Shown here in pieces: positions 1 to 7,982 of a DNA stretch of 64,000 bases (its first letter is position 1; the number at the start of each line of letters is the position of its first letter). The position numbers were made by a program, and so were the translations under genes. Source of the stretch: Clostridia bacterium (lineage in GTDB: Bacteria > Acidobacteriota > Terriglobia > Terriglobales > Acidobacteriaceae); contig DATMYA010000023.1 of NCBI GenBank assembly GCA_035561135.1, positions 1 to 64,000 on the forward strand. The letters are read 5' to 3'. The notes below the pieces were generated by a model. That model was not told the origin of the DNA, did no database searches, and saw only the letters and a program-made list of their open reading frames with translations.

Positions 1-1
1 G

Positions 2-709
2 AACCAACTCGGCTCGCATTCCTATGATGCCGCCGGCAACATGATTGACGGTGGTTTCGAGTACGACCATGAAAGCATGCTGATCGAAATAGGTGGCCAG
101 CTTGCGTACACGTACGACGGCGATGGAAAGCGCATCGCAAAGGTTGGAACCAGGCTCTACTGGATGGGAGTGGGATCGGCGGCGCTGTCGGAGAGCGACA
201 CTACCGGACAGATCACCGACGAGTACATCATGTTCGGCGGCAAGCGGGTTGCACACATCTCCTCGGCAACCACGAATCCGCAAATGTACTACTATTTGCC
301 CGATCATCTCGGGACCACTCGCATGTTGACGGATGCAGCAGGTGTGGTCTGCTACGATGCAGATTTCTTTCCATACGGTATGACGCGGCAGATTTATGTA
401 GATACTTGCGACCAGAACTACAAGTTCACCGGCAAAGAACGCGATACCGAAACCGGGTTGGACTACTTCGGAGCCAGATACTACGCCAGCAATATGGGAC
501 GGTGGATGAGCCCCGATTGGGCGGCGAAGCCTGTTGCTGTTCCGTATGCGGACCTAATAGATCCACAGTCCCTCAATTTGTATGCTTACGTCCGAAACAG
601 TCCGGTCACAAAGAACGATCCTGACGGTCACAAACTCAATTGCAGCGGTGACCAGTGTGCCCGATACATTGCAGAGTCCCAGAAGGCGACAGGATTAACT
701 TGGCTATAG
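2..709 (+). CDS. Rhs repeat-associated core protein, 5'-truncated by window edge
   Basis: The frame is open from base 2, so the start lies outside the window. Visible are a YD-type repeat (SYDAAGN), the DHLGTTRMLTD segment and the hallmark Rhs core end (KFTGKERDTETGLDYFGARYYASNMGRWMSPDW ... NLYAYVRNSP ... NDPDGH, shown here in pieces). Rhs proteins are large secreted or surface shells that enclose a variable C-terminal toxin starting just after the DPDG motif. Here only about 26 residues follow DPDG before a stop at 707-709. The matching continuation sits in the +1 frame just downstream, so the protein appears truncated by a frameshift near 693-697. Family assignment is certain; whether the gene still works is doubtful. 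Confidence 0.9.
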   Translation, partial: NQLGSHSYDAAGNMIDGGFEYDHESMLIEIGGQLAYTYDGDGKRIAKVGTRLYWMGVGSAALSESDTTGQITDEYIMFGGKRVAHISSATTNPQMYYYLPDHLGTTRMLTDAAGVVCYDADFFPYGMTRQIYVDTCDQNYKFTGKERDTETGLDYFGARYYASNMGRWMSPDWAAKPVAVPYADLIDPQSLNLYAYVRNSPVTKNDPDGHKLNCSGDQCARYIAESQKATGLTWL

Positions 710-1221
710 GGAGGCGTGGCGCAGTCAACATCACCGGTACTCCGAAAGAGATGAGTACTGTTGCAAAACAATTCGCGAAGATCATTGGCGACCCTAATCA
801 CACTGTAAAGATCTCTGCGGATTCACACAATCAGGTGATTGGTGGCAACTATGACTTCTCAGGGCACGGTAATCAGCGTCTCAACTACAACTCCATAGAC
901 CAGTTGAGCAGCGCTAAGGGCGGCTTCTCGCCAGCATCAGTGACCACCCACGAAACCACAGAAGCGTATCAAGGTTTACTCAACGGAAACAACTTCGGCC
1001 AAGCTCACCAAACCGCTATCCAGTACGAGAACTTGGTGAGGATACAAGAGGGCCTTGGTCCACGAATCGGAGAGTCTTCTACCCTGACCAACGGCGGAAC
1101 CGGGGCACGAATTGAAGTGAACTTCAGCTTTTATAAGGAGCTAATAAATGTCAACTTACAGGTCCCATCAGTTACATCGACACAAAGCGTTCCGTCCATG
1201 CAACCGGCTCCTGTTAATTAG
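655..1221 (+). CDS. Rhs C-terminal toxin-like tail, separated from the core by a frameshift
   Basis: This frame has no convincing start of its own (a GTG inside the Rhs core) and reads naturally as the continuation of it. Joining KATG of the core frame to INLAIGRRGAVNITG of this frame gives a smooth sequence if one base is missing near 693-697. The tail has an HETTEAY stretch followed about 20 residues later by GQAH, which could be a degenerate zincin-like metal site. That is only an inference. It overlaps the start of the next gene, as toxin/immunity pairs often do. I do not recognise the toxin family. A translational frameshift or a sequencing error is possible instead of a dead gene. Confidence 0.55.
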   Translation: MCPIHCRVPEGDRINLAIGRRGAVNITGTPKEMSTVAKQFAKIIGDPNHTVKISADSHNQVIGGNYDFSGHGNQRLNYNSIDQLSSAKGGFSPASVTTHETTEAYQGLLNGNNFGQAHQTAIQYENLVRIQEGLGPRIGESSTLTNGGTGARIEVNFSFYKELINVNLQVPSVTSTQSVPSMQPAPVN

Positions 1222-1612
1222 CTCTGCCGTTGCGCTTTCGATTATATTGGCGCTGTCGCCAGCGATAGCAAAGTCGAAACAGGTCACGAATTCCTTCTGC
1301 GTTCGCCTGGAAAGAATAGGGCCGCCGCCAGGCTTCTGGAGCGGCCCAATAGCTGCTGTTCAGTGGCTTGATGCAGTGGTTATCTCAGCACCCGGAGCCA
1401 GCAAAAAAACTGGAGATCACTTACGATTCGGTGTCTATGTTGTTCGCGGCAGCAAGTTTTCGGACAGTACCGATCCGAAACTAAACCCGGTTATCTTTCA
1501 TCCTGGCGCGGTTATTACTTTGCGAGACGCCAAGGACTGCAAATTCGCGGGCAGCGAGGGGTATGTTTACGACCCTTCGTGTCTGACGAAAGAATGCAGC
1601 AAGAGAAGGTAA
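1148..1612 (+). CDS. Small exported protein, candidate immunity partner of the first Rhs tail
   Basis: 154 residues with a hydrophobic segment at about residues 22-41 ending in SPAIAKS, so probably a signal peptide or a membrane anchor. The mature part has several cysteines (SFCVRLE, KDCKF, PSCLTKEC) that could form disulfides in the periplasm. The ATG is preceded by AAGGAG at an ideal distance, and the gene overlaps the toxin-tail frame by about 70 bases. Position directly behind an Rhs C-terminus is the usual place for a cognate immunity gene. No family is recognised, so the immunity role rests on location only. Confidence 0.55.
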   Translation: MSTYRSHQLHRHKAFRPCNRLLLISSAVALSIILALSPAIAKSKQVTNSFCVRLERIGPPPGFWSGPIAAVQWLDAVVISAPGASKKTGDHLRFGVYVVRGSKFSDSTDPKLNPVIFHPGAVITLRDAKDCKFAGSEGYVYDPSCLTKECSKRR

Positions 1613-1619
1613 ACTGCTG

Positions 1620-1666
1620 GAAACCTGCAAGTTCACCGGCAAAGAACGCGACTCCGAAACCGGGCG
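1620..1666 (+). pseudogene. Orphan Rhs core fragment (KFTGKERDSETG)
   Basis: Bases 1620-1664 encode TCKFTGKERDSETGR and are nearly identical to bases 416-461 of the main Rhs core. The fragment begins 8 bases after the stop of the preceding small gene and is cut off by the palindromic element starting at 1667. The rest of the core (the NPQRLKLYSYAVNNPL part) resumes after that element. This is the classic layout of a displaced, promoterless Rhs 'orphan' cassette left downstream after recombination in the conserved core. Confidence 0.7.
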
Positions 1667-1811
1667 GGTGGCCCATGCAAGCCGCCGTTGCTTGCATGGG
1701 GTTGAGATCGCGTCGGAGTGGACGACGGCGCTAAAACGCAAGAACATAGGGGGCGATGCTGATTGATGGCCTCTGTCCCCATGCAAGCAAAACCGGCTTG
1801 CATGGGCCACC
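1667..1811. repeat. 145-bp double-hairpin palindromic element inside the orphan Rhs core
   Basis: The ends are a perfect 17-bp inverted repeat (GGTGGCCCATGCAAGCC at 1667-1683 and its reverse complement at 1795-1811). Two internal hairpins share the same arm: CCCATGCAAGC (1672-1682) with GCTTGCATGGG (1690-1700), and CCCATGCAAGC (1778-1788) with GCTTGCATGGG (1796-1806). It replaces the GLDYFGARYY part of the Rhs core. Structure and size fit a non-autonomous REP/BIME-like or MITE-like element; no transposase is encoded. No clear target duplication was seen. Confidence 0.75.
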
Positions 1812-1817
1812 TGCCCA

Positions 1818-2495
1818 GTGATGATGAATCCGCTACGCGTCGTAAATCCTCAGCGGCTGAAACTCTACTCGTATGCGGTCAACAATCCGCTTACGTTCAT
1901 CGATCCTGATGGGAAAGACGCGATAGCAGTCAACCTTGTGAATGGGGTCCCCGGCGGAGGGCACCAGGCAATAATCGTGGTTCACCCCGACGGGTCTGCT
2001 ACGTATGCTAGGTTCGGACCGAAGGGCGGCAACGCCGCTTCCGGCCCTGGCGAAGTCGGTGAGAAACAGTTGTCGCCAGTTCAATTCCAATCGAACGGAC
2101 TCCCGACGGATGCTTCTTACAAACAGTTAGCTAAGGAAGTTGCTGACTTCGAAGGCCAGCCTGCCAGCACTGTTGGGTTCAATTACTTCAAGACTTCCGA
2201 CGCAGACACGATGGCTCTTCAGAACTGGATGGACCAGATGAAGGCGCTGTCAGATGCAGGTAAGGCTCCTGACTATCAGGTGAATACCCAGAACTGCGCG
2301 ACATTCTGTATCGCTGGGTTGCTCACGGCACATGCGATTGAAAACAAGAACCTCAGCATCATTCCAAACCGTTTGTTCATGCTTCTCTCACGACTGGCGG
2401 TCGAGAACTGGACCTGGCAAGGCCGTACTCCCAAGGAGAAGGTGACTCACAAAATCTGCTGGACCGATGAAAAAGGCAAGAAGCAATGCCAGTGA
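1818..2495 (+). CDS. Orphan Rhs C-terminal cassette with possible permuted papain-like domain
   Basis: The first 32 codons are the end of the Rhs core (NPQRLKLYSYAVNNPLTFIDPDG), so this is the second, displaced cassette. After DPDG comes a domain of about 190 residues with GGGHQAIIVVHPDG near the start and NTQNCATFCIAGLL in the middle. A His followed much later by a Cys in an NCATF context resembles permuted NlpC/P60- or LRAT-like cysteine enzymes, which occur as Rhs toxins. This is inferred from motifs, not from a search. The ATG at 1818 lies at the edge of the repeat; the cassette probably has no native start and would be expressed only after recombination into an intact Rhs gene. Confidence 0.6.
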   Translation: MMMNPLRVVNPQRLKLYSYAVNNPLTFIDPDGKDAIAVNLVNGVPGGGHQAIIVVHPDGSATYARFGPKGGNAASGPGEVGEKQLSPVQFQSNGLPTDASYKQLAKEVADFEGQPASTVGFNYFKTSDADTMALQNWMDQMKALSDAGKAPDYQVNTQNCATFCIAGLLTAHAIENKNLSIIPNRLFMLLSRLAVENWTWQGRTPKEKVTHKICWTDEKGKKQCQ

Positions 2496-2506
2496 GGGAC
2501 GGCTTT

Positions 2507-2980
2507 ATGAAACGACTGAGCTTGTTCGAAAAGAGCGTTGCTGTCCTGACTGTGCTAGTCGTGGCAATCATCGTTGCAGTGGTGGGTGGGTACTGGTGGA
2601 GCAACTCCACTCCTCATCGGCCGCGGGGAGTTCCTGAGAGCGCAGTCTTCCTCAGAGCGCCTGCTACAGGGGCTCCTGGTGCACCACGGGGACAGTGGTT
2701 GTCGTGCTGGGTGAGCGAGGGGCACAACCGTTGCAAGTTAACCGATAAAGACGGAAGTACGAAGTTCGAAGGCGACTTCCTCCCGTATGGTCGTGATGGT
2801 GTGGTTGCGGAAGCTCAGTTGAAAATCAACCTCGCGAAGACTACAAAGCAAGACTCAGTCTGGGCCGGAGACACATGGGTTCCACTGGTCTATCTCGACA
2901 ATGGTGAGGTTCTCATCCCGGCTGTGCAATACGAAAAGGGAAAGCTCATCGTGGAGAAGGAGCGGGAGAAAACGAAATGA
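2507..2980 (+). CDS. Membrane-anchored small protein, candidate immunity for the orphan cassette
   Basis: 157 residues from the ATG at 2507. A longer frame from 2486 would overlap the stop of the preceding cassette, but a GAGG-like site sits before 2507. Residues about 9-28 form one strong transmembrane segment (VAVLTVLVVAIIVAVVGGYW). The rest is soluble, probably periplasmic, with a cysteine pair (WLSCWVSEGHNRCKL). It follows the toxin-like cassette by 11 bases and is followed by a terminator, so the two form a unit. No family recognised. Immunity function is inferred from position. Confidence 0.6.
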   Translation: MKRLSLFEKSVAVLTVLVVAIIVAVVGGYWWSNSTPHRPRGVPESAVFLRAPATGAPGAPRGQWLSCWVSEGHNRCKLTDKDGSTKFEGDFLPYGRDGVVAEAQLKINLAKTTKQDSVWAGDTWVPLVYLDNGEVLIPAVQYEKGKLIVEKEREKTK

Positions 2981-3043
2981 GTCCAGGACGCGATTAGCAC
3001 ATGTCTTGTGACGAAATCTGTTCCGAAATCAAAACAAATGAAA

Positions 3044-3080
3044 CCCTCCCGGGGTGAAATCTGGGAGGGTTCTTCTTTTA
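3044..3080 (+). terminator. Rho-independent terminator after the Rhs locus
   Basis: Stem CCCTCCC (3044-3050) with GGGAGGG (3063-3069), followed by TTCTTCTTTTA. It closes the Rhs accessory region. Confidence 0.75.
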
Positions 3081-3118
3081 GCTGCCGAGGTTTTTAGCCG
3101 CCGATCCAACCACGAGAC

Positions 3119-3396
3119 TCAGTCCCCGGCAGAGGCGGCGACGGCTTGCTTCTGCGGAGTGGAGGGTGGTGCCTTTTTCTCCGTGCCGTTGCTTGCGGTT
3201 CCGTTCTTCAGGGTGGCGATGAGGGGCTTGATGCGGCGCACATCGGCTTCGCGGGTGACGTTCTTCTCCAGCAGCTCGATGAGGCGTTTGCGGGCGCTGC
3301 ATCGCTGGCGGAATCGACAACCAGGGGAACAGCGATTTCGCCTCGCTTTCGATCTGAAAAGACTAATGGGACTGCCTTTGCCGAGCGGGTCGACAA
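3119..3396 (-). pseudogene. Possible frameshifted remnant downstream of shc
   Basis: Two minus-strand frames each hold protein-like sequence. One gives IAVPLVVDSASDA in its first part; the other continues as ARKRLIELLEKNVTREADVR and ends in an Ala/Lys-rich tail (stop at 3119). Joined near 3290-3310 they read as one short protein, which suggests a single frameshift. No start site or family can be named. Apart from this, I see nothing in the interval between the Rhs terminator and shc. Confidence 0.3.
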
Positions 3397-3419
3397 AGCA
3401 TGTAGCGTGCTCGGTTTTG

Positions 3420-5426
3420 CTATCCCTCAGAGCCGGATGCTGCTCTCGCTTTTTCGTGTGCCTCCACTTGGTTGGCGTATGTCGCCAAAGCCAGCAGTGG
3501 GAAGTAGTCCCTATACAAGTGGTAGCTGAGGTAAAAAACGTTGGGAAATCCGGTGCCGGTTGTGATGGATTCCTCCCAGGTTCCATCGGATTCCTGGTGT
3601 TCGCGTAGCCATCGCACGCCATCGCTGACGGCGTTGCTCTGAACTTCCCCGGCGGCTATGAGTCCGAGAATTGCCCAGGCAGTTTGCGAGGGCGTGCTAA
3701 CGGCGCTCTCAAAACGATTGGTCTCATAGCTGCGGCAGCTCTCGCCCCACCCGCCGTCCGGATTCTGCACGCCCTGGAGCCAACGGGCAGCGCGTGCGAT
3801 AGCATCCGCCACATCCGGCGAACCGGTAGCGCGCAAACCGCGAATCGCGAGGAAGCTGCCATAGATGTAGTTCACTCCCCAGCGTCCGTACCAACTCCCG
3901 TTGTCCTCCTGCTCTGTCAGCAGGTATTTCACGCCGCGCGCTATGGCCGCATTCTTGTAGTCGAAACCGCGACGGCAAAGCGACTCTAAGGTGCGCCCGG
4001 TAATGTCCGGGCAGGTGGGGTCCAGCATTGCGTTGTGATCGGCGAAGGGTACCTTGTTGAGGATCTGCCAGTTGTTGTCCACGTCGAAGGCAGCCCAACC
4101 GCCGTCGAAACTCTGCATGCCCAATAGCCAGTTAATGGCGCGGCGTTCCGCGCGTGCCTGTTTTTCCGGATCACTGGCCTTGGCATGCAGCAGGGCGAGC
4201 AAAACCATCGCCGTGTCATCAACATCGGGGTAGAACTCATTGGCGAACTCAAAGACCCAACCGGAGGGAGTTAAATCCGGGCGCTTGGCGGCCCAGTCAC
4301 CCTTGCGTCGGATTTCCTTGGTGAGCAGCCAGTCGGCGGCCGCGGTGAGGCGGGCGGGGTCGGCCTGGCCAAGCTCACCGAGGGCAAAGGCCGCAATCGA
4401 GGTGTCCCAGACGGGGGATTTGCACGGCTGGAAAATCAGGCTCTCCTCGTTCTCCAGAATCAGGTCGTCGAACTGCCTGATGGCGAGTTGCAGGTCGGGA
4501 TGATCACGCTCATAGCCGAGTGCGTCCATCGCCATGATTGCGTACATCATCGACGGATAAATTGCACCCAGGCCCTCGCTGTATTGCAGATGATCCAGCA
4601 TCCAGTGTTCAGCCTGGCGGATAGCGCGCCCGCGGATTTGCTTGACGCTCTGACGCTCCCAGCGTTTGAAAAGCTTGTCGGCGGTAATAAATAGATTGGC
4701 GATGCGGTCCTTGCGCTGCAAGGCAAACTTCCGGTGCGGATGCACCAGTTCGTCTACACGGACTCCGCCGGGCGTTGGCTTGGTACTTCCGAGCGCCTGC
4801 ACCAGAGAGAGCGGGACGATGATCGTGCGCGTCCAGGAAGACATCTCGTAGAGAAAGTTGCCCGGGATGATCAAGATCTCGGGCGGAATCGTCGGACAGT
4901 ACTTTCGAGGATAGAGCCCGAAGAAGCTGAAATTCAGCTTGGTGTAACTGTTGCATGCTTGGATGCCACCAAGCTTAAGAATAAGCGCGCGGGCCTTTGC
5001 CATTCGCGGATCGTCGATGCACATGCCGGTCATCTTCAGCATGGTGTACGCGCGAACCGTGGCGTTGATCTCCGAGGACCCGGGCTCGTAGATGTTCCAG
5101 CCGCCGTCGGGGCGCTGGGCATCGAGAATAGCGCGGGCGGCTTTGCGAATCTTGGGCATCGTCGGCGGATTCCAGCTTCCATCCGGCGCAGCGGGGTAGA
5201 GCCACATCTGCAGGAGGATGTAATCGGACTGGAGGGTGGAGTCGGCGGTAAGGTCGCCATGCCAGTACCCATCGGAGTATTGCTTGGATTGCAACGCGCT
5301 TGCTGCTTGCACGGCGGAGGACCGAGCCTCATTCGCTGAAGTGCGAACTACCGCCCGTGCGACGGCGGCGACCTTTGTGACCGCCGCCCCCTCTCCTCTG
5401 ATCATGATTCCGGCCAACTCACGCAT
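3420..5426 (-). CDS. shc: Squalene-hopene cyclase
   Basis: Cyclises squalene to hopene/hopanol at the inner face of the cytoplasmic membrane, the entry to hopanoid synthesis. 668 residues, close to the family's usual 630-680. The catalytic DxDD motif is present as DVDDT at about residue 401. QW repeats are clear: QRPDGGW (~110), QSFDGGWAAFD (~440), QEDNGSW (~520), QNPDGGW (~570), QESDGTW (~625). It is a monotopic membrane enzyme without a signal peptide. No other hpn gene lies next to it. The start at 5426 gives an N-terminus slightly longer than usual; the next in-frame Met is residue 8. Confidence 0.95.
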   Translation of the reverse strand: MRELAGIMIRGEGAAVTKVAAVARAVVRTSANEARSSAVQAASALQSKQYSDGYWHGDLTADSTLQSDYILLQMWLYPAAPDGSWNPPTMPKIRKAARAILDAQRPDGGWNIYEPGSSEINATVRAYTMLKMTGMCIDDPRMAKARALILKLGGIQACNSYTKLNFSFFGLYPRKYCPTIPPEILIIPGNFLYEMSSWTRTIIVPLSLVQALGSTKPTPGGVRVDELVHPHRKFALQRKDRIANLFITADKLFKRWERQSVKQIRGRAIRQAEHWMLDHLQYSEGLGAIYPSMMYAIMAMDALGYERDHPDLQLAIRQFDDLILENEESLIFQPCKSPVWDTSIAAFALGELGQADPARLTAAADWLLTKEIRRKGDWAAKRPDLTPSGWVFEFANEFYPDVDDTAMVLLALLHAKASDPEKQARAERRAINWLLGMQSFDGGWAAFDVDNNWQILNKVPFADHNAMLDPTCPDITGRTLESLCRRGFDYKNAAIARGVKYLLTEQEDNGSWYGRWGVNYIYGSFLAIRGLRATGSPDVADAIARAARWLQGVQNPDGGWGESCRSYETNRFESAVSTPSQTAWAILGLIAAGEVQSNAVSDGVRWLREHQESDGTWEESITTGTGFPNVFYLSYHLYRDYFPLLALATYANQVEAHEKARAASGSEG

Positions 5427-5876
5427 GATTTCGTCCCTTTCGCAGATCTGCAGCTACCCAGATTCACCAACACCGTCATTTGAGAGCAGGTTTTCTCTGA
5501 ATCTACTAGCGTTCAGGAACTCTGTCTAGACAAGACCGTTGTTTGGTGACAGGCTTTGAAAAACTTTCGACATGCGAAGCCCGTCGGACGAAGTTGTCAG
5601 GCGTCCGACGTCGTCATTTGGGACAAAGGCTCCTTGAAGCACGCACCCTGGGCCGCCGAACAACGCCGGCTTTCGCTGTTTTATCAACTTGGGGTCCCCC
5701 TTGTTGTCGGTGCGGGACTCAGGCGGATTCCCTCTTCGTGCCTCTCATTCCGCTGTCGGCGTCTGGCGTAAAATGTGTGAGTAGCCGGGTTATAAGGGCG
5801 GATGGATGCGCTCGGGCATGTGCAACGCGACATTCCATCATCGCCATCTAAGTAGTTGAAGAAACCAAAGCAGGTT
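5427..5876. other. Intergenic region between divergent shc and the exported protein
   Basis: About 450 bases between divergent starts. No open frame with coding character and no RNA gene seen. It must hold both promoters, but no strong sigma-70 pair could be fixed. Confidence 0.5.
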
Positions 5877-6755
5877 ATGAAAGGTATGAAGAAGGTGGGA
5901 TCTCTCGCCATACGGGCGGCTCTGTCGCTCGCCGTACTTTTGGCGCTGTCGCCATTTGCAAACGCCCGCGCCAGCCAGTCGAAACTGGTGTTGCCGACGT
6001 CGGCCAATGAACTCGTTCGCATGACGATCGCCAACGAACTAAAGCAGCTCGATGACGATCGGTTTTACGCATTCATTCAAAGCACTGAAAAACCGAGGGG
6101 AACCACGACCAAGGAGATGGTCGAAACCCCCGACGGCGTGATCGGACGTGTTGTCGCCGTGAATGGCAAGCCTCTCTCCCAGGAGCAGCGTCGCGCGGAA
6201 GACGACCGCATAAATCGATTACTAGATCCGAAGCAGATGCGCGACAAAGCCAAGGAGCAGAAAGAGGATCAGGAGCGCACTACCAAGCTGGTCCGCTCGC
6301 TTCCGGATGCCTTCATTTATACCTATGACGGTCCTCCTGAGGGCAACATCGTGCGCCTCAAGTTCACTCCCAACCCAGATTTCGATCCGCCATCCAGGGA
6401 GACTCTTGTGTTTCAAGGCATGGCCGGCGTCATGGTCATCGACGCTGCTGCCATGCACCTCGCCAAAGTCGATGGCACCATGACGCGAGACGTCAATATC
6501 GGCTGGGGAATTATCGGCCACCTGGATCGCGGCGGTCATTTCTATGCCGAACAGGCCGAGGTTGACAAAGGTCATTGGGACATTGTGAAGATGAACCTGA
6601 ACTTCACCGGCAAAGCCTTCTTCTTTAAGAACATACGAATAAAGCAGACAGAGACTTTGTCGGCATTCCGTCGCGTGCCGCGCATGAACGTTGCGCAAGC
6701 ACTCGAATTTCTTCGCAAGCGAGATGCAGAAGCGGTAACCGCCAGCACGAAATAG
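5877..6755 (+). CDS. Exported protein of unknown function
   Basis: 292 residues from the ATG at 5877 (another ATG is at 5886; a TTG further up is less likely). The N-terminus is a signal peptide: basic MKGMKKVGSLAIR, then a hydrophobic stretch ending near FANARA. The mature protein has a basic/acidic helical middle (QRRAEDDRINRLLDPKQMRDK) and a beta-rich C-terminal half, compatible with outer-membrane or periplasmic lipoprotein-like folds (for example outer-membrane carrier-type sheets). Similar secreted proteins are common in Acidobacteriota, but I cannot name a function. It is a single gene bounded by a hairpin terminator. Confidence 0.75.
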   Translation: MKGMKKVGSLAIRAALSLAVLLALSPFANARASQSKLVLPTSANELVRMTIANELKQLDDDRFYAFIQSTEKPRGTTTKEMVETPDGVIGRVVAVNGKPLSQEQRRAEDDRINRLLDPKQMRDKAKEQKEDQERTTKLVRSLPDAFIYTYDGPPEGNIVRLKFTPNPDFDPPSRETLVFQGMAGVMVIDAAAMHLAKVDGTMTRDVNIGWGIIGHLDRGGHFYAEQAEVDKGHWDIVKMNLNFTGKAFFFKNIRIKQTETLSAFRRVPRMNVAQALEFLRKRDAEAVTASTK

Positions 6756-6817
6756 CTTAGCCACCGCCGCAAATAGCAAAGATCCGTGCGTCAGGGACAC
6801 CCCGAGTTCAGCCAAAG

Positions 6818-6840
6818 AAAGCTCCGCCAGACGGAGCTTT
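6818..6840. terminator. Hairpin between convergent genes
   Basis: AAAGCTCCG (6818-6826) pairs with CGGAGCTTT (6832-6840). Few T residues follow on the plus strand. On the minus strand the arm itself ends in TTT. Probably a bidirectional terminator. Confidence 0.6.
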
Positions 6841-6872
6841 CTCCAAAGCCGAACTCGAACTGCGATCGGCGC

Positions 6873-7982
6873 TTAGGCCCTCACAGTTTCTTTTCGCACC
6901 GTTAGTTCCTCAATCAGCTCTTCCCGAACGTCGTAGCCGCGCCCCGGTTTGTCCGGAATAGCGATGGTTCCATTCGACGACACTTCCACCGCAGGCTCGA
7001 TCACATCCTCTTTCCAATAGCGTTTTGAGGCCGACACATCCCCCGGCAAACGAAAGTTCTCAAGCGTTGACATTGCGATGTTGTGCGCGCGCCCGATGCC
7101 CGACTCCAACATACCGCCGCACCACACCGGCACGGCAGCGGCCTTGCACACGTCGTGCGTCGCAATCGCCTCGGTGAAGCCGCCGACGCGACCCAGCTTG
7201 ATATTAATGATCCGGCAGGCGCCCAACTGAATCGCCGCCTTAGCATCGCGAGCGTTGTGAATCGATTCGTCCAGGCACAACGCGGTTTGCAATTGTTTCT
7301 GCAGGCGCGCGTGGAAGTAGATGTCGTCGCTCCACAATGGCTGTTCGATCATCAGCAGCTTGAACTTGTCGAACTGCTTCAATCGGTCGATGTCTGCCAG
7401 TGAGTATGCAGAGTTAGCATCGCAGCTCAGGAGAATCTCCGGCCAGCGTTCTCGGATTCGTTCCAGGATGTTCAGATCCCACCCCGGCTTCACTTTCACC
7501 TTGATCCGCTGATAGCCGGATGCAAGCTCCCCGTCGACTTTCTCCAGCAACTGCTCCGGTGATTCCTGAATGCCAATCGATACGCCGGTATTAATCTCGC
7601 CCAGAGAGCCCCCGACCAGCTTCCACAACGGGACCTGCTTCTGCACCGCCTCGGCATCCCAAACCGCATTCTCAAGTGCGGCCTTTGCCATTCGGTGGGC
7701 GCGCACGCGCGCGAACAACGCTGGACATTCACAACCGGCATTCACTTCGCGCGCCAGCAACGCCGGCGCCAGGTACTGCTGCGTCACGTACCAGGCCGTG
7801 TCAATCAATTCTTCGTTGTAGAAGGGATGTTCGCCTGCCGTGCATTCGCCCCATCCCTCAAGGCCGTCCGCGTGTACCGTCACCAGCAGGATTCGTCGCT
7901 CTGTGGTGCGCCCAAAGCTGGTCTCGAAATAGTGCACCAGCGGCATTCGAATTTCACGTAGCGTGACAGCCTCTATCTTCAA
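6873..7982 (-). CDS. menC: o-Succinylbenzoate synthase / N-acylamino acid racemase (enolase superfamily)
   Basis: 369 residues, full length. The muconate-lactonising-type active site is complete: KVKVK with Lys163/Lys165, metal ligands Asp188 (SCDAN), Glu213 (MIEQP) and Asp238 (CLDES), and Lys262 (NIKLGR). Members of this branch either dehydrate SHCHC in menaquinone synthesis or racemise N-acylamino acids; many do both. No other men gene is near. The gene overlaps a GNAT gene by 4 bases (ATGA), and this GNAT-racemase pairing is known in amino-acid racemase contexts. So the racemase role is at least as likely as the menaquinone role. Symbol given for the family. Confidence 0.85.
   Translation of the reverse strand: MKIEAVTLREIRMPLVHYFETSFGRTTERRILLVTVHADGLEGWGECTAGEHPFYNEELIDTAWYVTQQYLAPALLAREVNAGCECPALFARVRAHRMAKAALENAVWDAEAVQKQVPLWKLVGGSLGEINTGVSIGIQESPEQLLEKVDGELASGYQRIKVKVKPGWDLNILERIRERWPEILLSCDANSAYSLADIDRLKQFDKFKLLMIEQPLWSDDIYFHARLQKQLQTALCLDESIHNARDAKAAIQLGACRIINIKLGRVGGFTEAIATHDVCKAAAVPVWCGGMLESGIGRAHNIAMSTLENFRLPGDVSASKRYWKEDVIEPAVEVSSNGTIAIPDKPGRGYDVREELIEELTVRKETVRA

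Noticed and set aside
1667..1811. Insertion sequence
   Set aside because: Only 145 bp and no transposase frame; described as a non-autonomous repeat instead.
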